A stretch of DNA of 64,000 bases, taken from NCBI RefSeq assembly GCF_900114085.1, contig NZ_FORU01000002.1, positions 1 through 64,000 of the forward strand, written 5' to 3'. Source of the stretch: Myroides guanonis. GTDB taxonomy: Bacteria; Bacteroidota; Bacteroidia; Flavobacteriales; Flavobacteriaceae. Of this stretch, positions 30,439-38,961 are shown piece after piece. Both the position numbers and the translations under genes were made by a program. The notes below the pieces were generated by a model. That model saw only the letters and a program-made list of their open reading frames with translations. It had not been told where the DNA came from and ran no database searches. Numbering within the stretch: position 1 is the first letter of the stretch; each line of letters opens with the position of its first letter.

Positions 30439-32094
30439 TTGAAAGCAATCCTCTCAATACTTCTTATAACATTCAACTCCATAATATGTTTAGGCCAAAA
30501 AAATATAGTTTTAAAAATCGAGAGCCAAAATAAAGAAGAAGACAATATCATCCAATCAACAAGCTATCTCTCACTACACACTAACTATAATTCCATAAAC
30601 AATACAATAAATATTTTTGAAGCTAAATTAAATGACTTGGGTTATTTAGCTTATACTAAAGAAAATAATAAAAAAGACAGCATAACAATTTACACATATC
30701 AATTAGGTCCAAAAACCACAACTCTAGTTATAAACACAACCAACCTAGATAGTCTATCTAAAAAAATCACAAATACAGAAACAAACAACCTAACCATTCC
30801 ATTTCAAGAAACTAAATCTAGAATAAACCAATTTTTAGACAAATTAGAACAAAACGGATACGGAACAAGCGTACTACAATTTATCAACCACGAAATACAC
30901 AAAGACACCTTATACTGTGATTTACATATAGAACTAAACAAAAGAAGGACACTTAACAAAATTGAAATAGTAAGTAATGACAAAATCCCAATCGCAATAA
31001 TCCAAACAAGTTTAAAGAAGGAGATTAATCAAACCTACTCAGAAACAACTATAAGTAAAATAAATGACAAAATTTCAAGTTTCAACTTCATTAAAACCAA
31101 CAAACCCACCGAAACATTATTCACTACAGATAGCACCTATGTATATCTCTATCTAAACAAAAAGAACACTAATCAGTTTGATGGATATGTAGGATTTAAT
31201 AACGACGAAGATGGCAAACTAAAACTAAACGGCTACTTAGACCTAAAACTAAACAATATTTTAAATAGAGCAGAACTTTTTGAATTGCTTTGGAAGAACA
31301 ATGGAAAAAAACAATCAGACTTTAACTTTAAAGCAGAAATTCCATATCTCTTCAAAACTTCTATCGCTCTAAAGGGAAGCTTTGAAATCCAAAAACAAGA
31401 CAGCACCTATCAAAACACAGAATTAGAACTCGGCCTAGGTTATTATCTAAATCACCAAAACAAAATCTTTCTTGGTTACCAAACTATAAACTCCGCCACC
31501 AACGAAGAATCACCAATACTCAAAAACTACGACAGTAAATACTTTACCATTAACTATGAGTATAGTCAACTAAACAAACAACGCATACTATTCCCTATAG
31601 ATCATCAAATATATCTAAAACTAGGTACCGGGAAACGAAATTCCGAAACAGATAATAACAACCAATCTTTTATAGAATTCATAGCATCTAAAAACTTCGA
31701 AGTAACACCAACCAATCTATTCTATATAAAATGGAACACCTACTTTCTGTTAAGTGACAATTATTATTTTAACGAACTAAAAAGATTTGGAGGAACCCAA
31801 ACCTTAAGAGGATTCCAAGAAAACAGTCTAACTGCAAAAGCTTTTTCTATTATAAACACAGAATACAGAATACAAATAAGCTCCAACTTGTCTTTTAACT
31901 CTATTCTAGATTATGCCTACACAAAAGACCCTCAATCAGAACAATCCAACCATTTATATTCATTTGGTTTTGGCATGGGAATACTCACCAAAAACAGTCA
32001 TTTTAAGCTAGCTTTTGCAAACGGAAAAACCCCAAAAGAAAAAATGAGTTTCGAAAACACAACAATACATATAAGTATGTCAACTTTTTTTTAA
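30439..32094 (+). CDS. Omp85/TamA-like outer-membrane protein
   Basis: This 551-residue product has a signal peptide (ending near ICLGQ), a POTRA-like region (about 165-225: RTLNKIEIVSN, YSETTISKINDKISSF) and a C-terminal beta-barrel. The barrel carries the diagnostic loop GGTQTLRGFQEN (about 455-466), which corresponds to the conserved L6 RGF motif of Omp85 proteins. Family members insert or export proteins or lipids at the outer membrane. It is shorter than BamA (about 800) and nearer a TamA-like size. The only start in frame after the stop at 30433 is TTG at 30439, and it gives a good signal peptide. The gene is followed closely by rlmB, which has its own promoter box. Confidence 0.75.
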   Translation: MKAILSILLITFNSIICLGQKNIVLKIESQNKEEDNIIQSTSYLSLHTNYNSINNTINIFEAKLNDLGYLAYTKENNKKDSITIYTYQLGPKTTTLVINTTNLDSLSKKITNTETNNLTIPFQETKSRINQFLDKLEQNGYGTSVLQFINHEIHKDTLYCDLHIELNKRRTLNKIEIVSNDKIPIAIIQTSLKKEINQTYSETTISKINDKISSFNFIKTNKPTETLFTTDSTYVYLYLNKKNTNQFDGYVGFNNDEDGKLKLNGYLDLKLNNILNRAELFELLWKNNGKKQSDFNFKAEIPYLFKTSIALKGSFEIQKQDSTYQNTELELGLGYYLNHQNKIFLGYQTINSATNEESPILKNYDSKYFTINYEYSQLNKQRILFPIDHQIYLKLGTGKRNSETDNNNQSFIEFIASKNFEVTPTNLFYIKWNTYFLLSDNYYFNELKRFGGTQTLRGFQENSLTAKAFSIINTEYRIQISSNLSFNSILDYAYTKDPQSEQSNHLYSFGFGMGILTKNSHFKLAFANGKTPKEKMSFENTTIHISMSTFF

Positions 32095-32122
32095 ACAAAT
32101 TCACTTACTCAATCTAAAAATA

Positions 32123-32130
32123 TATCTTTG
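32123..32130 (+). promoter_or_regulatory. -7 box of rlmB
   Basis: TATCTTTG lies five bases before the ATG at 32135, so the transcript would start at or within a base or two of the start codon, that is, leaderless or almost so. Confidence 0.5.
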
Positions 32131-32134
32131 CACC

Positions 32135-32869
32135 ATGGAACAAGACAATCAAATATTTGGTATTCGAGCAATTATCGAAGCCATTGAAGCAGGAAAGGAT
32201 ATCGACAAAGTATTCATTCAGAAAGAAGCTCAAGGCGATTTAATGAGTGATCTACTCAAATCAATGAGAAAAAATAACATTAATTTCTCTTATGTCCCTA
32301 TTGAAAAACTAAACAGACTAACAAGTAAAAACCATCAAGGAGCAGTAGCTTCCATATCCCCTATTTCTTTTGTTAGTTTAGAAGAACTTGTAGAGAAAAC
32401 AATAGAAACCAAAGAAAAACCATTATTCTTAATATTAGATCAAATATCAGATGCTAGAAACTTTGGTGCTATTATAAGAACAGCAGCTTGTTGTGGAGTA
32501 GACGGTATAATAATCTCTAAGAATGGTGCTGCACCAGTAAACGGGGATACGGTAAAAACATCCGCAGGAGCAGTATTCAACATTCCTATCTGTAAAGTTG
32601 ACCACATTAAAGATGCTGTATTCTATTTACAAAGCTCAGGAGTTACTACATTAGGAGCATCTGAGAAAGCTTCGAAAGAAATCTATGATGTAGAATGCAA
32701 CCAACCTTTAGCTATTATTATGGGTAGCGAAGACAGAGGAATAAACCCCTCAGTTTTAAAAATTATAGACGAAACTGCAAAACTACCAATACACAGTTCA
32801 ATAGCCTCATTAAACGTTTCAGTAGCTTGCGGTGCTTTTTTATACGAAACACTAAGACAGAGACGATAA
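32135..32869 (+). CDS. rlmB: 23S rRNA 2'-O-methyltransferase RlmB
   Basis: RlmB (SpoU/TrmH family) methylates the 2'-hydroxyl of G2251 in the 23S P-loop. The 244-residue product has the substrate-binding N-domain (FGIRAIIEAI, RLTSKNHQGAVA) and a SPOUT knot. The knot shows motif 1 (LDQISDARNFGAIIRTA), motif 2 (IIMGSEDRGINP) and motif 3 (LPIHSSIASLNVSVACGAFLYE). Length and motifs match the RlmB/TrmH group; the exact guanosine target is family inference. Confidence 0.9.
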   Translation: MEQDNQIFGIRAIIEAIEAGKDIDKVFIQKEAQGDLMSDLLKSMRKNNINFSYVPIEKLNRLTSKNHQGAVASISPISFVSLEELVEKTIETKEKPLFLILDQISDARNFGAIIRTAACCGVDGIIISKNGAAPVNGDTVKTSAGAVFNIPICKVDHIKDAVFYLQSSGVTTLGASEKASKEIYDVECNQPLAIIMGSEDRGINPSVLKIIDETAKLPIHSSIASLNVSVACGAFLYETLRQRR

Positions 32870-32893
32870 GCTTCTATTACTAAAATTATACTT

Positions 32894-32940
32894 AAAAAAA
32901 CGCCTTACTTTCGATGAAATCACAAGTAAGGCGTCTTTGT
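32894..32940. terminator. Bidirectional terminator between rlmB and the flavin reductase
   Basis: A ten-pair perfect stem (ACGCCTTACT/AGTAAGGCGT, 32900-32909 with 32925-32934) with a 15-base loop has an A-run before and T-rich sequence after. It serves the two convergent genes. Confidence 0.8.
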
Positions 32941-32956
32941 TTTGTGTAGCGATTTG

Positions 32957-33625
32957 TTAAAACTGTTCACGTACAATATATTCTTCTGCAACTCCCATAA
33001 TATGCAAGCTAGCTTCAACCGCATTCATCATAGGGTCAGGACCACATAAATAGAAATACTTCAACCCCGCATCAGCATATTTTCGAATTAAAGCTTCAGT
33101 GACATAACCGTGCTCATACCCTTCAACCTCTTCACTAGATAAAACATTTATAAATTGCCCTCCTAACAACCTTTTAAAATAATCGTTCAAGATAATATCT
33201 GCCTTTGTTTTATTAGCAAATAACAACTTGTTCCCTCCTACTTGCCCAGTGCGCTCTAACTCTTTAAAAATAGCGATAAAAGGGGTTATCCCTGCACCTC
33301 CGGCAATAAACAATCCAGGTCCTTTATATTCAATAGTTCCAAACACATCATGTAAAATAAAACTATCCGCAGTAGTTAGTGCCCTTAATTGTTCTGTTAC
33401 GCCATGGTGGTCTGGATATGTTTTTATACAAAACTCAAGATAATCATCAGTGGTTAAAGAAGTAAAAGTAAATGCTCTTAACTCATTCTCCCAACCTTTC
33501 CGCTTAATAGAAACATCTACAGCCTGACCAGGTTTATACTGGATTGAATCTGGTTTCTCTAATCGAAAGCGAATCACATCTATTGTAATGGCCTCCATAC
33601 TCTTTATTCTCGCTACTCTTTCCAT
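32957..33625 (-). CDS. FAD-dependent flavodoxin/ferredoxin reductase-like protein
   Basis: The 222-residue protein is a minimal FNR-fold oxidoreductase. The FAD domain (about 1-95) has YKPGQAVDVSI and RAFTFTSL, the equivalent of the RxYS motif. The NAD(P) domain (about 100-222) has LFIAGGAGITPFIAIF and FYLCGPDPMMNAVEASL. It has no fused ferredoxin domain, so it probably passes electrons to a separate flavodoxin or ferredoxin. It follows folE by 11 bases in an operon led by an ECF sigma factor. The link to folate or pterin chemistry is unknown. Confidence 0.82.
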   Translation of the reverse strand: MERVARIKSMEAITIDVIRFRLEKPDSIQYKPGQAVDVSIKRKGWENELRAFTFTSLTTDDYLEFCIKTYPDHHGVTEQLRALTTADSFILHDVFGTIEYKGPGLFIAGGAGITPFIAIFKELERTGQVGGNKLLFANKTKADIILNDYFKRLLGGQFINVLSSEEVEGYEHGYVTEALIRKYADAGLKYFYLCGPDPMMNAVEASLHIMGVAEEYIVREQF

Positions 33626-33636
33626 ACCTAAAAATA

Positions 33637-34266
33637 TTATTTAATACTTTCTAAAAACCTCTGTTGCATACGTTCATCTTCAAAAACTCCTGAAAAAAAC
33701 TCGGTGACCGTATAACTATTAGTATCACGAATTCCCCTTGAGGCCACACACAAATGATTTGCCTCTATATAAACCGCAACATCTTGATGCCCTAATGCTT
33801 CTATCAGCCCCTCGCCTATTTGAACACTTAATCGCTCTTGAACCTGCGGTCTTTTTGCAAAATAATCAACCAAACGATTAATCTTAGAAAGACCTATCAC
33901 AGAATCATAAGGAACATAAGCCACATGCACCTTACCTATTATAGGCACAAAATGATGCTCACAATGAGAATACAAAGTAATATCCTTCTCAACCAGCGTC
34001 TGTCGATACCCGTACTTATTATCAAACAAACTAATCGCAGGCTTATTCTTAGGATTAAGACCACTAAAAGCTTCCTTCACATACATCTTAGCTACTCGAT
34101 TCGGAGTATTTTTCAAACTATCATCCGAAAGATCTAATCCTAAAGTCTCCATAATCTCACTAAAAAGCCCAGAAATTCTATTTACTTTTTCCTCATCACT
34201 AAAATCGACCTTCTGCTTCAATTCAGCAACAGTATCAGTCCCTTCGAAATCCATTACTTTTTTCAT
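33637..34266 (-). CDS. folE: GTP cyclohydrolase I
   Basis: FolE converts GTP to 7,8-dihydroneopterin triphosphate, the first step to tetrahydrofolate and other pterins. The 209-residue product has the zinc ligands in LYSHCEHHFVP (about 99-108) and HLCVASRGIR (about 171-180), and the family blocks LKNTPNRVAKMYVKE and SVIGLSKINRLVDYFAKRPQ. Its start overlaps the end of the upstream sigma gene by four bases, so the two are translationally coupled. Confidence 0.97.
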   Translation of the reverse strand: MKKVMDFEGTDTVAELKQKVDFSDEEKVNRISGLFSEIMETLGLDLSDDSLKNTPNRVAKMYVKEAFSGLNPKNKPAISLFDNKYGYRQTLVEKDITLYSHCEHHFVPIIGKVHVAYVPYDSVIGLSKINRLVDYFAKRPQVQERLSVQIGEGLIEALGHQDVAVYIEANHLCVASRGIRDTNSYTVTEFFSGVFEDERMQQRFLESIK

Positions 34267-34916
34267 AATAAACTCTTTAAATTAATCAGACGCATAACAT
34301 TATTCACTATTTCATCACAATAACGCAAATGAAACTCAAACAAAGCTTGTTCATCAAACGATTTCTCAATTTCTTTACGTAACAGCGCTTTTGATCTATT
34401 CAAACGAACTTTTACATTACCAGGAGTAATATCGAGTAATTCTGCTGTCTCATCTGTATTCATACCATTAACTTCCCTAAGAATAAAAACCATTCTATAC
34501 TCAAGTGGAATTCTACTCATCGAATCCTCCAACATATTTGCTAACTCTCTTTGCATAACCCCTTTATCTGCTTCGTTTTCTGAATCCTTACGCATCACTT
34601 CATTATTGTCATTTATAGAAATCATTAGGCCATCAGTTACTCTGTTCTTCTGAAAATGATGGAAACACCTATTAATCATTATTCTACTAATCCAAGTTTT
34701 AAAACTTGATTCATTCCTAAATCCCCCCAGCCCTCTATAAGCATCCACAAAGGATTCCTGCATTACATCCTGAGTATCTTCATGACAAAGATTATAAGCA
34801 CGCCCAATTCGATACAAGACCGGATTAAAACGCCTCACTATTAACTCATAGAACTGCTTTTCACCATTAAGTATTTTTTGGACAATTTCTATATCGTCCA
34901 TTTGTATATCCCCCAT
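34263..34916 (-). CDS. ECF-type sigma-70 factor
   Basis: The 217-residue product has sigma region 2 (about 22-90: FYELIVRRFNPVLYRIGRAY, DVMQESFVDAYRGLGGF) and region 4 with a helix-turn-helix (about 135-195: IPLEYRMVFILREVNGMN, LDITPGNVKVRLNRSKALL). About 30 extra C-terminal residues follow region 4. No anti-sigma gene is adjacent, unlike the many FecI/FecR-type pairs in this phylum. The neighbours folE and a flavin reductase are cotranscribed, so the sigma factor might act on stress or redox genes; this is a guess from context. The start could also be the internal Met6 (MDDIEIVQ). Confidence 0.85.
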   Translation of the reverse strand: MGDIQMDDIEIVQKILNGEKQFYELIVRRFNPVLYRIGRAYNLCHEDTQDVMQESFVDAYRGLGGFRNESSFKTWISRIMINRCFHHFQKNRVTDGLMISINDNNEVMRKDSENEADKGVMQRELANMLEDSMSRIPLEYRMVFILREVNGMNTDETAELLDITPGNVKVRLNRSKALLRKEIEKSFDEQALFEFHLRYCDEIVNNVMRLINLKSLL

Positions 34917-35138
34917 ATTACTATTTACTTTAAACCCAGACTATATATACATAGAGTACAAAAACAATACTGAGGTTACAGAAATTCAAAACTATTTTCT
35001 GAACACTATCTAAAGATACAAAAAGGTAAAGCAATTAAGTAAAAAGTAATATCCACAAAAACACTACAACTGATGACCCGATAAAAAAATAAAAACTTAC
35101 AGCATCGATAGATACCACAAAAAGAAAAACAACCGGCT

Positions 35139-35915
35139 TTACTTAGTAAAACTATTACAAGTATAAGTTGTACTATAAACAACAGGTAAAGTTACCCTAT
35201 ATGGATTCGTACTATTGCTCTTCCAATGCTCATCATCCAACTCCTTAGGAATAATAATAAAATTACCATCTTCGTCAAAGCATTTCATAAAAGGATCCTC
35301 TTCCGAATTATAATCAGGTCGTTGCCATTCAAACTTATAAACTCTTTGAGCATAAGTAGGTGTTTTAAGAAACAACGTTAAAATCAATCCAGTCACAAAA
35401 CCACTCAAATGTCCCTCCCAAGAAATTCCATCTTCGATATCAGGGAACATATACCAAACCATACTCCCATAGAAAACTACGATAAGCAAAGACAAAGAAA
35501 CCAACCTATAATATCTACTGAGTAATCCCTTAAAAAACATAAAACTCACTAAAACATATATAAGACCACTAGCACCAATATGATAACTCTCACGAGCAAT
35601 CAACCAAGTACCTAAACCAGATAATAATATACCCCAACCAAGAACCTTCCATACCAATCCCTTATAAAAATACTGTAACATTAAAAGCAAGGCCAATAAC
35701 GCCACAGAGTTATTATACAAATGACGAAGTCCACCATGTATAAAAGGACTAAAAATAACACCACGTAATCCCTTTAAACTCCTAGGATAAACACCATATT
35801 GATACAATTGTAAATAATCTTTCCAATCCATCCAATACACCAACCATATCACCATTAGAAAAACTATAGGTAATAGAACTATATCAGCTGAAATTGGGGA
35901 AGGTTTAGAATCCAT
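35139..35915 (-). CDS. Rhomboid-family intramembrane serine protease
   Basis: A 258-residue membrane protein with about six hydrophobic helices in the first 190 residues, then a soluble tail of about 60. The rhomboid hallmarks are HGGLRHLYNNS (60-70), GASG with the nucleophile Ser116, and the catalytic His169 in WEGHLSG. Rhomboids cut membrane helices to release proteins or peptides; the substrate is unknown here. The tail (WQRPDYNSEEDPFMKCFDEDG) is acidic and without a recognised domain. A TATCTTTA on minus upstream may be a weak promoter. Confidence 0.88.
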   Translation of the reverse strand: MDSKPSPISADIVLLPIVFLMVIWLVYWMDWKDYLQLYQYGVYPRSLKGLRGVIFSPFIHGGLRHLYNNSVALLALLLMLQYFYKGLVWKVLGWGILLSGLGTWLIARESYHIGASGLIYVLVSFMFFKGLLSRYYRLVSLSLLIVVFYGSMVWYMFPDIEDGISWEGHLSGFVTGLILTLFLKTPTYAQRVYKFEWQRPDYNSEEDPFMKCFDEDGNFIIIPKELDDEHWKSNSTNPYRVTLPVVYSTTYTCNSFTK

Positions 35916-36077
35916 AAAATTTAAAAGTACTCATTCACATGAAAAGCTAAAGATAAAAATTAGAATCTAAAAAACAGAATTACAATGAAATAATCCACAA
36001 ACCAAAACCTACTATCCTAAAACACAAACAAGACAACATATTTTACAAACTAATTTTTAAATACACGCTATAGGTTG

Positions 36078-36085
36078 TATTTTTG
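36078..36085 (+). promoter_or_regulatory. -7 box of rarA
   Basis: TATTTTTG fits TAnnTTTG and lies 19-26 bases before the ATG at 36104. The TTG at 36083, which would open a longer frame, is the last part of this box. Confidence 0.6.
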
Positions 36086-36103
36086 AGACATATAACAAAT
36101 ATA

Positions 36104-37381
36104 ATGGAAGCACCTCTAGCCGAAAGAATTAGACCCAAAACACTATCAGAATATATCAGTCAAGAACACTTAGTTGGTATAAATGGAATATTAACCCGTC
36201 AACTACAAACAGGTTTTATTCCTTCATTAATATTTTGGGGACCTCCAGGAACTGGTAAAACCACCCTAGCAGAAATTATTGCAAAAGAAAGCGAAAGACC
36301 ATTCTATGCTTTAAGCGCCATAAATTCTGGGGTTAAAGACATTAGAGAAATTATAGATAAAGCAAAGACAAATTCAGGACTCTTTACAGCAAGAAACCCT
36401 ATTCTCTTTATAGACGAAATACATCGATTCAGCAAATCACAACAAGATTCTCTATTAGCAGCCGTAGAAAAAGGATGGGTAACACTCATTGGAGCAACAA
36501 CAGAAAATCCTAGCTTTGAAGTAATTCCAGCCTTGCTTTCGCGATGTCAAGTATATACACTCAATCCATTCACAAAAGATGATTTACAAGCACTTCTGGA
36601 GAGAGCTATGAAAAAAGACCTAAGAATTCAAAAAAGAAATATTATTCTAACTGAAACAGAAGCGCTTTTTAGAGTTTCAGGAGGTGATGGAAGAAAATTA
36701 CTCAATACTTTCGAACTCATCATCAATGCAATGCCAGAAGGATTAAGTGAGATTACGAATGACTTGGTAATGAAAACCGTTCAAAAAAACACAGTCTTAT
36801 ACGACAAAACCGGAGAACAACATTACGATATTATTTCTGCATTTATAAAATCCATACGAGGAAGTGACCCAAATGGAGCCGTGTATTGGTTAGCCCGAAT
36901 GATAGAAGGAGGAGAAGATGTAAAGTTTATCGCCAGAAGACTTGTAATATCCGCTTCGGAAGACATAGGAAACGCCAATCCTACAGCACTTATAATGGCG
37001 ACCAATACTTTTCAAGCCGTTTCAGTAATAGGACACCCAGAAAGCCGTATTTTACTTAGTCAATGTGCTGTATACCTAGCAACCTCCCCTAAAAGTAATA
37101 CAAGCTATTTAGCCATAGGAAAAGCACAACAAATAGTCAGACAAACAGGAGACCTTTCAGTACCTATACATCTAAGAAATGCTCCTACAAAATTAATGAA
37201 AGAATTGGGGTACGGAGAAGACTACAAATATTCACACGACTACACAAACAACTTTGTTGAACAAGAATTCCTTCCATATGAAATTAGTGGTACCGTTTTT
37301 TATGAACCTGGTCAAAATCCTCGTGAAAAAGGAATAAGAGATTTCCTGAAAAATAGGTGGAGTTTAAAATACAACTATTAA
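36104..37381 (+). CDS. rarA: Replication-associated recombination protein A (MgsA/RarA)
   Basis: RarA is a clamp-loader-like AAA+ ATPase acting at stalled replication forks. The 425-residue product has Walker A ([14 protein letters not shown]), Walker B ([16 protein letters not shown]), sensor 1 ([13 protein letters not shown]) and the C-terminal MgsA domain ([23 protein letters not shown]). The ATG at 36104 ([11 protein letters not shown]) is chosen because the in-frame TTG upstream lies in the promoter box. Confidence 0.95.
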   Translation: MEAPLAERIRPKTLSEYISQEHLVGINGILTRQLQTGFIPSLIFWGPPGTGKTTLAEIIAKESERPFYALSAINSGVKDIREIIDKAKTNSGLFTARNPILFIDEIHRFSKSQQDSLLAAVEKGWVTLIGATTENPSFEVIPALLSRCQVYTLNPFTKDDLQALLERAMKKDLRIQKRNIILTETEALFRVSGGDGRKLLNTFELIINAMPEGLSEITNDLVMKTVQKNTVLYDKTGEQHYDIISAFIKSIRGSDPNGAVYWLARMIEGGEDVKFIARRLVISASEDIGNANPTALIMATNTFQAVSVIGHPESRILLSQCAVYLATSPKSNTSYLAIGKAQQIVRQTGDLSVPIHLRNAPTKLMKELGYGEDYKYSHDYTNNFVEQEFLPYEISGTVFYEPGQNPREKGIRDFLKNRWSLKYNY

Positions 37382-37414
37382 GGAACATTGTTATTTAAAA
37401 AACATTCAAGAAGT

Positions 37415-38116
37415 CTATAGAATATTTTTTATATCTAATAAATGACTCACTCTAAGAGTCGAGGAAGAATCCACTGAACTCATTAAAGGATTAAAATGAA
37501 TAGCATCAATACCAACATCCAAAGCCCCCTTAATATCAGCAATTAAATTATCGCCAATCATAACACTTTGCTCAGGAGTCGCACCAGCTTGTTTCAATGC
37601 ATATTTAAAAATTAGAGGGTCAGGTTTTTTTACCCCTGCCATTTCGGAGTTAGTTATAGTCTGAAAATAAGAATCAATTTTGGAATTTTCAATTTTTTTA
37701 AACTGAACCTCTTGAAAACCATTTGTCAATATATGTAAGGCATATCTATCTTTCAAATAGTCCAACAATTCCAAAGCTCCTTCAAATAAATAGTTGTTTT
37801 TTGGTAATTCCTCAAGATAGCAATTTGAAAACCTTTCTATTAAATCCAAATCAGCTCTAAAATTTAATTTTTTAAAAGTTTCACTTAATCTACCAAGCCT
37901 CAATTCTTCTTGAGTAATTAAATTAAGACTATAACGATACCAATAAGCCTCGTTAATACCAACGTAATAATGCAGAAATTCTTCTAATGAAAATGAAACA
38001 TCATGGTTATTAAAGACACTCTCAAAAGCTTTTGCAGAATTAATTTCAAAATCCCACAAAGTATGATCTAAATCAAAAAAAATATCTGTTTTAACTTCCT
38101 TATTTATTATATACAT
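37415..38116 (-). CDS. YjjG-family HAD nucleotidase
   Basis: A 233-residue haloacid-dehalogenase hydrolase. Motif I is IFFDLDHTLWDFE (nucleophile Asp15), motif II is around ILTNGFQEVQ, motif III is KKPDPLIF and motif IV is MIGDNLIADIKGA. The WDF sequence after motif I is typical of the YjjG group, which hydrolyses non-canonical pyrimidine nucleotides. It faces rarA tail to tail. No intrinsic terminator is obvious between them. Confidence 0.88.
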   Translation of the reverse strand: MYIINKEVKTDIFFDLDHTLWDFEINSAKAFESVFNNHDVSFSLEEFLHYYVGINEAYWYRYSLNLITQEELRLGRLSETFKKLNFRADLDLIERFSNCYLEELPKNNYLFEGALELLDYLKDRYALHILTNGFQEVQFKKIENSKIDSYFQTITNSEMAGVKKPDPLIFKYALKQAGATPEQSVMIGDNLIADIKGALDVGIDAIHFNPLMSSVDSSSTLRVSHLLDIKNIL

Positions 38117-38163
38117 AAAATCATTAATTTGGTAATCTATTCAAAACTCAAGCAACATATCCT

Positions 38164-38856
38164 TTATATTAATTCCTCTTCAGCGAAACTAAGAAAACCC
38201 TGATCTGTAATAATTACATGATCTAGTAAATTAATATCAAGTATTTCAGCAGCACTTTGAACATTTTTTGTAAGTGATTTATCTTCATCACTAGCTTTCA
38301 ATTTTCCAGACGGATGGTTATGACACAATATTATACCAACGGACTCATATTCAAGAGCAATTTTAAAAAGGATACGAATATCAACAATTGTTCCTGTTAT
38401 ACCTCCCATACTAAGTCGTCTTTTATGAACAACTTTATTGGAGTTATTGAGAAATATAACCCAGAATTCCTCATGTCCTAAATCGCCGATATGAGGTTGC
38501 ATTAAATCGAATACATCTTGGCTCGAACGTATTACAGGAAGCAATATAGCTTCTTCCATACGTCTTCTTCTACCCAATTCTAAAGCCGCAACAATTGATA
38601 CAGCTTTCGCTTCTCCAATTCCGTTAAATGTCATTAACTGCTGAAGACTTTGCTTGCTTAAAAGTCCTAAATTATTTTGACATTGTAATAATATTCGCTG
38701 ACTTAAAGATACAGCAGTTTCATTCCTATTTCCAGACCCTATTAATATAGCCAAAAGTTCTGCATCACTAAGTGAAGCTTTTCCCTTTAATATTAACTTC
38801 TCTCTTGGCTTGTCATCATCTGCCCATTGTGTGATAGAGGTTTTCAGTAATCCCAT
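38164..38856 (-). CDS. radC: RadC-family JAB-domain protein
   Basis: The protein has an N-terminal helix-hairpin-helix-like part (ILIGSGNRNETAVSL, MTFNGIGEAKAVSIVAALELGRRRR) and a C-terminal MPN/JAB metalloprotease domain with the zinc motif LCHNHPSGKLKASDED. RadC was named for DNA repair, but its biochemical function is unresolved. The ATG at 38856 is preferred to an in-frame TTG nine bases upstream (38865). It is a single-gene unit between mpl and yjjG. Confidence 0.9.
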   Translation of the reverse strand: MGLLKTSITQWADDDKPREKLILKGKASLSDAELLAILIGSGNRNETAVSLSQRILLQCQNNLGLLSKQSLQQLMTFNGIGEAKAVSIVAALELGRRRRMEEAILLPVIRSSQDVFDLMQPHIGDLGHEEFWVIFLNNSNKVVHKRRLSMGGITGTIVDIRILFKIALEYESVGIILCHNHPSGKLKASDEDKSLTKNVQSAAEILDINLLDHVIITDQGFLSFAEEELI

Positions 38857-38961
38857 AATACTCAATATTTTAATTTAAAATTACTTAAAGTTAAATTTTA
38901 ATATTGGTTTTCAGCAACATACCCTTATCTTTTTTAACTTTCAACACATCACCTAAAGATC

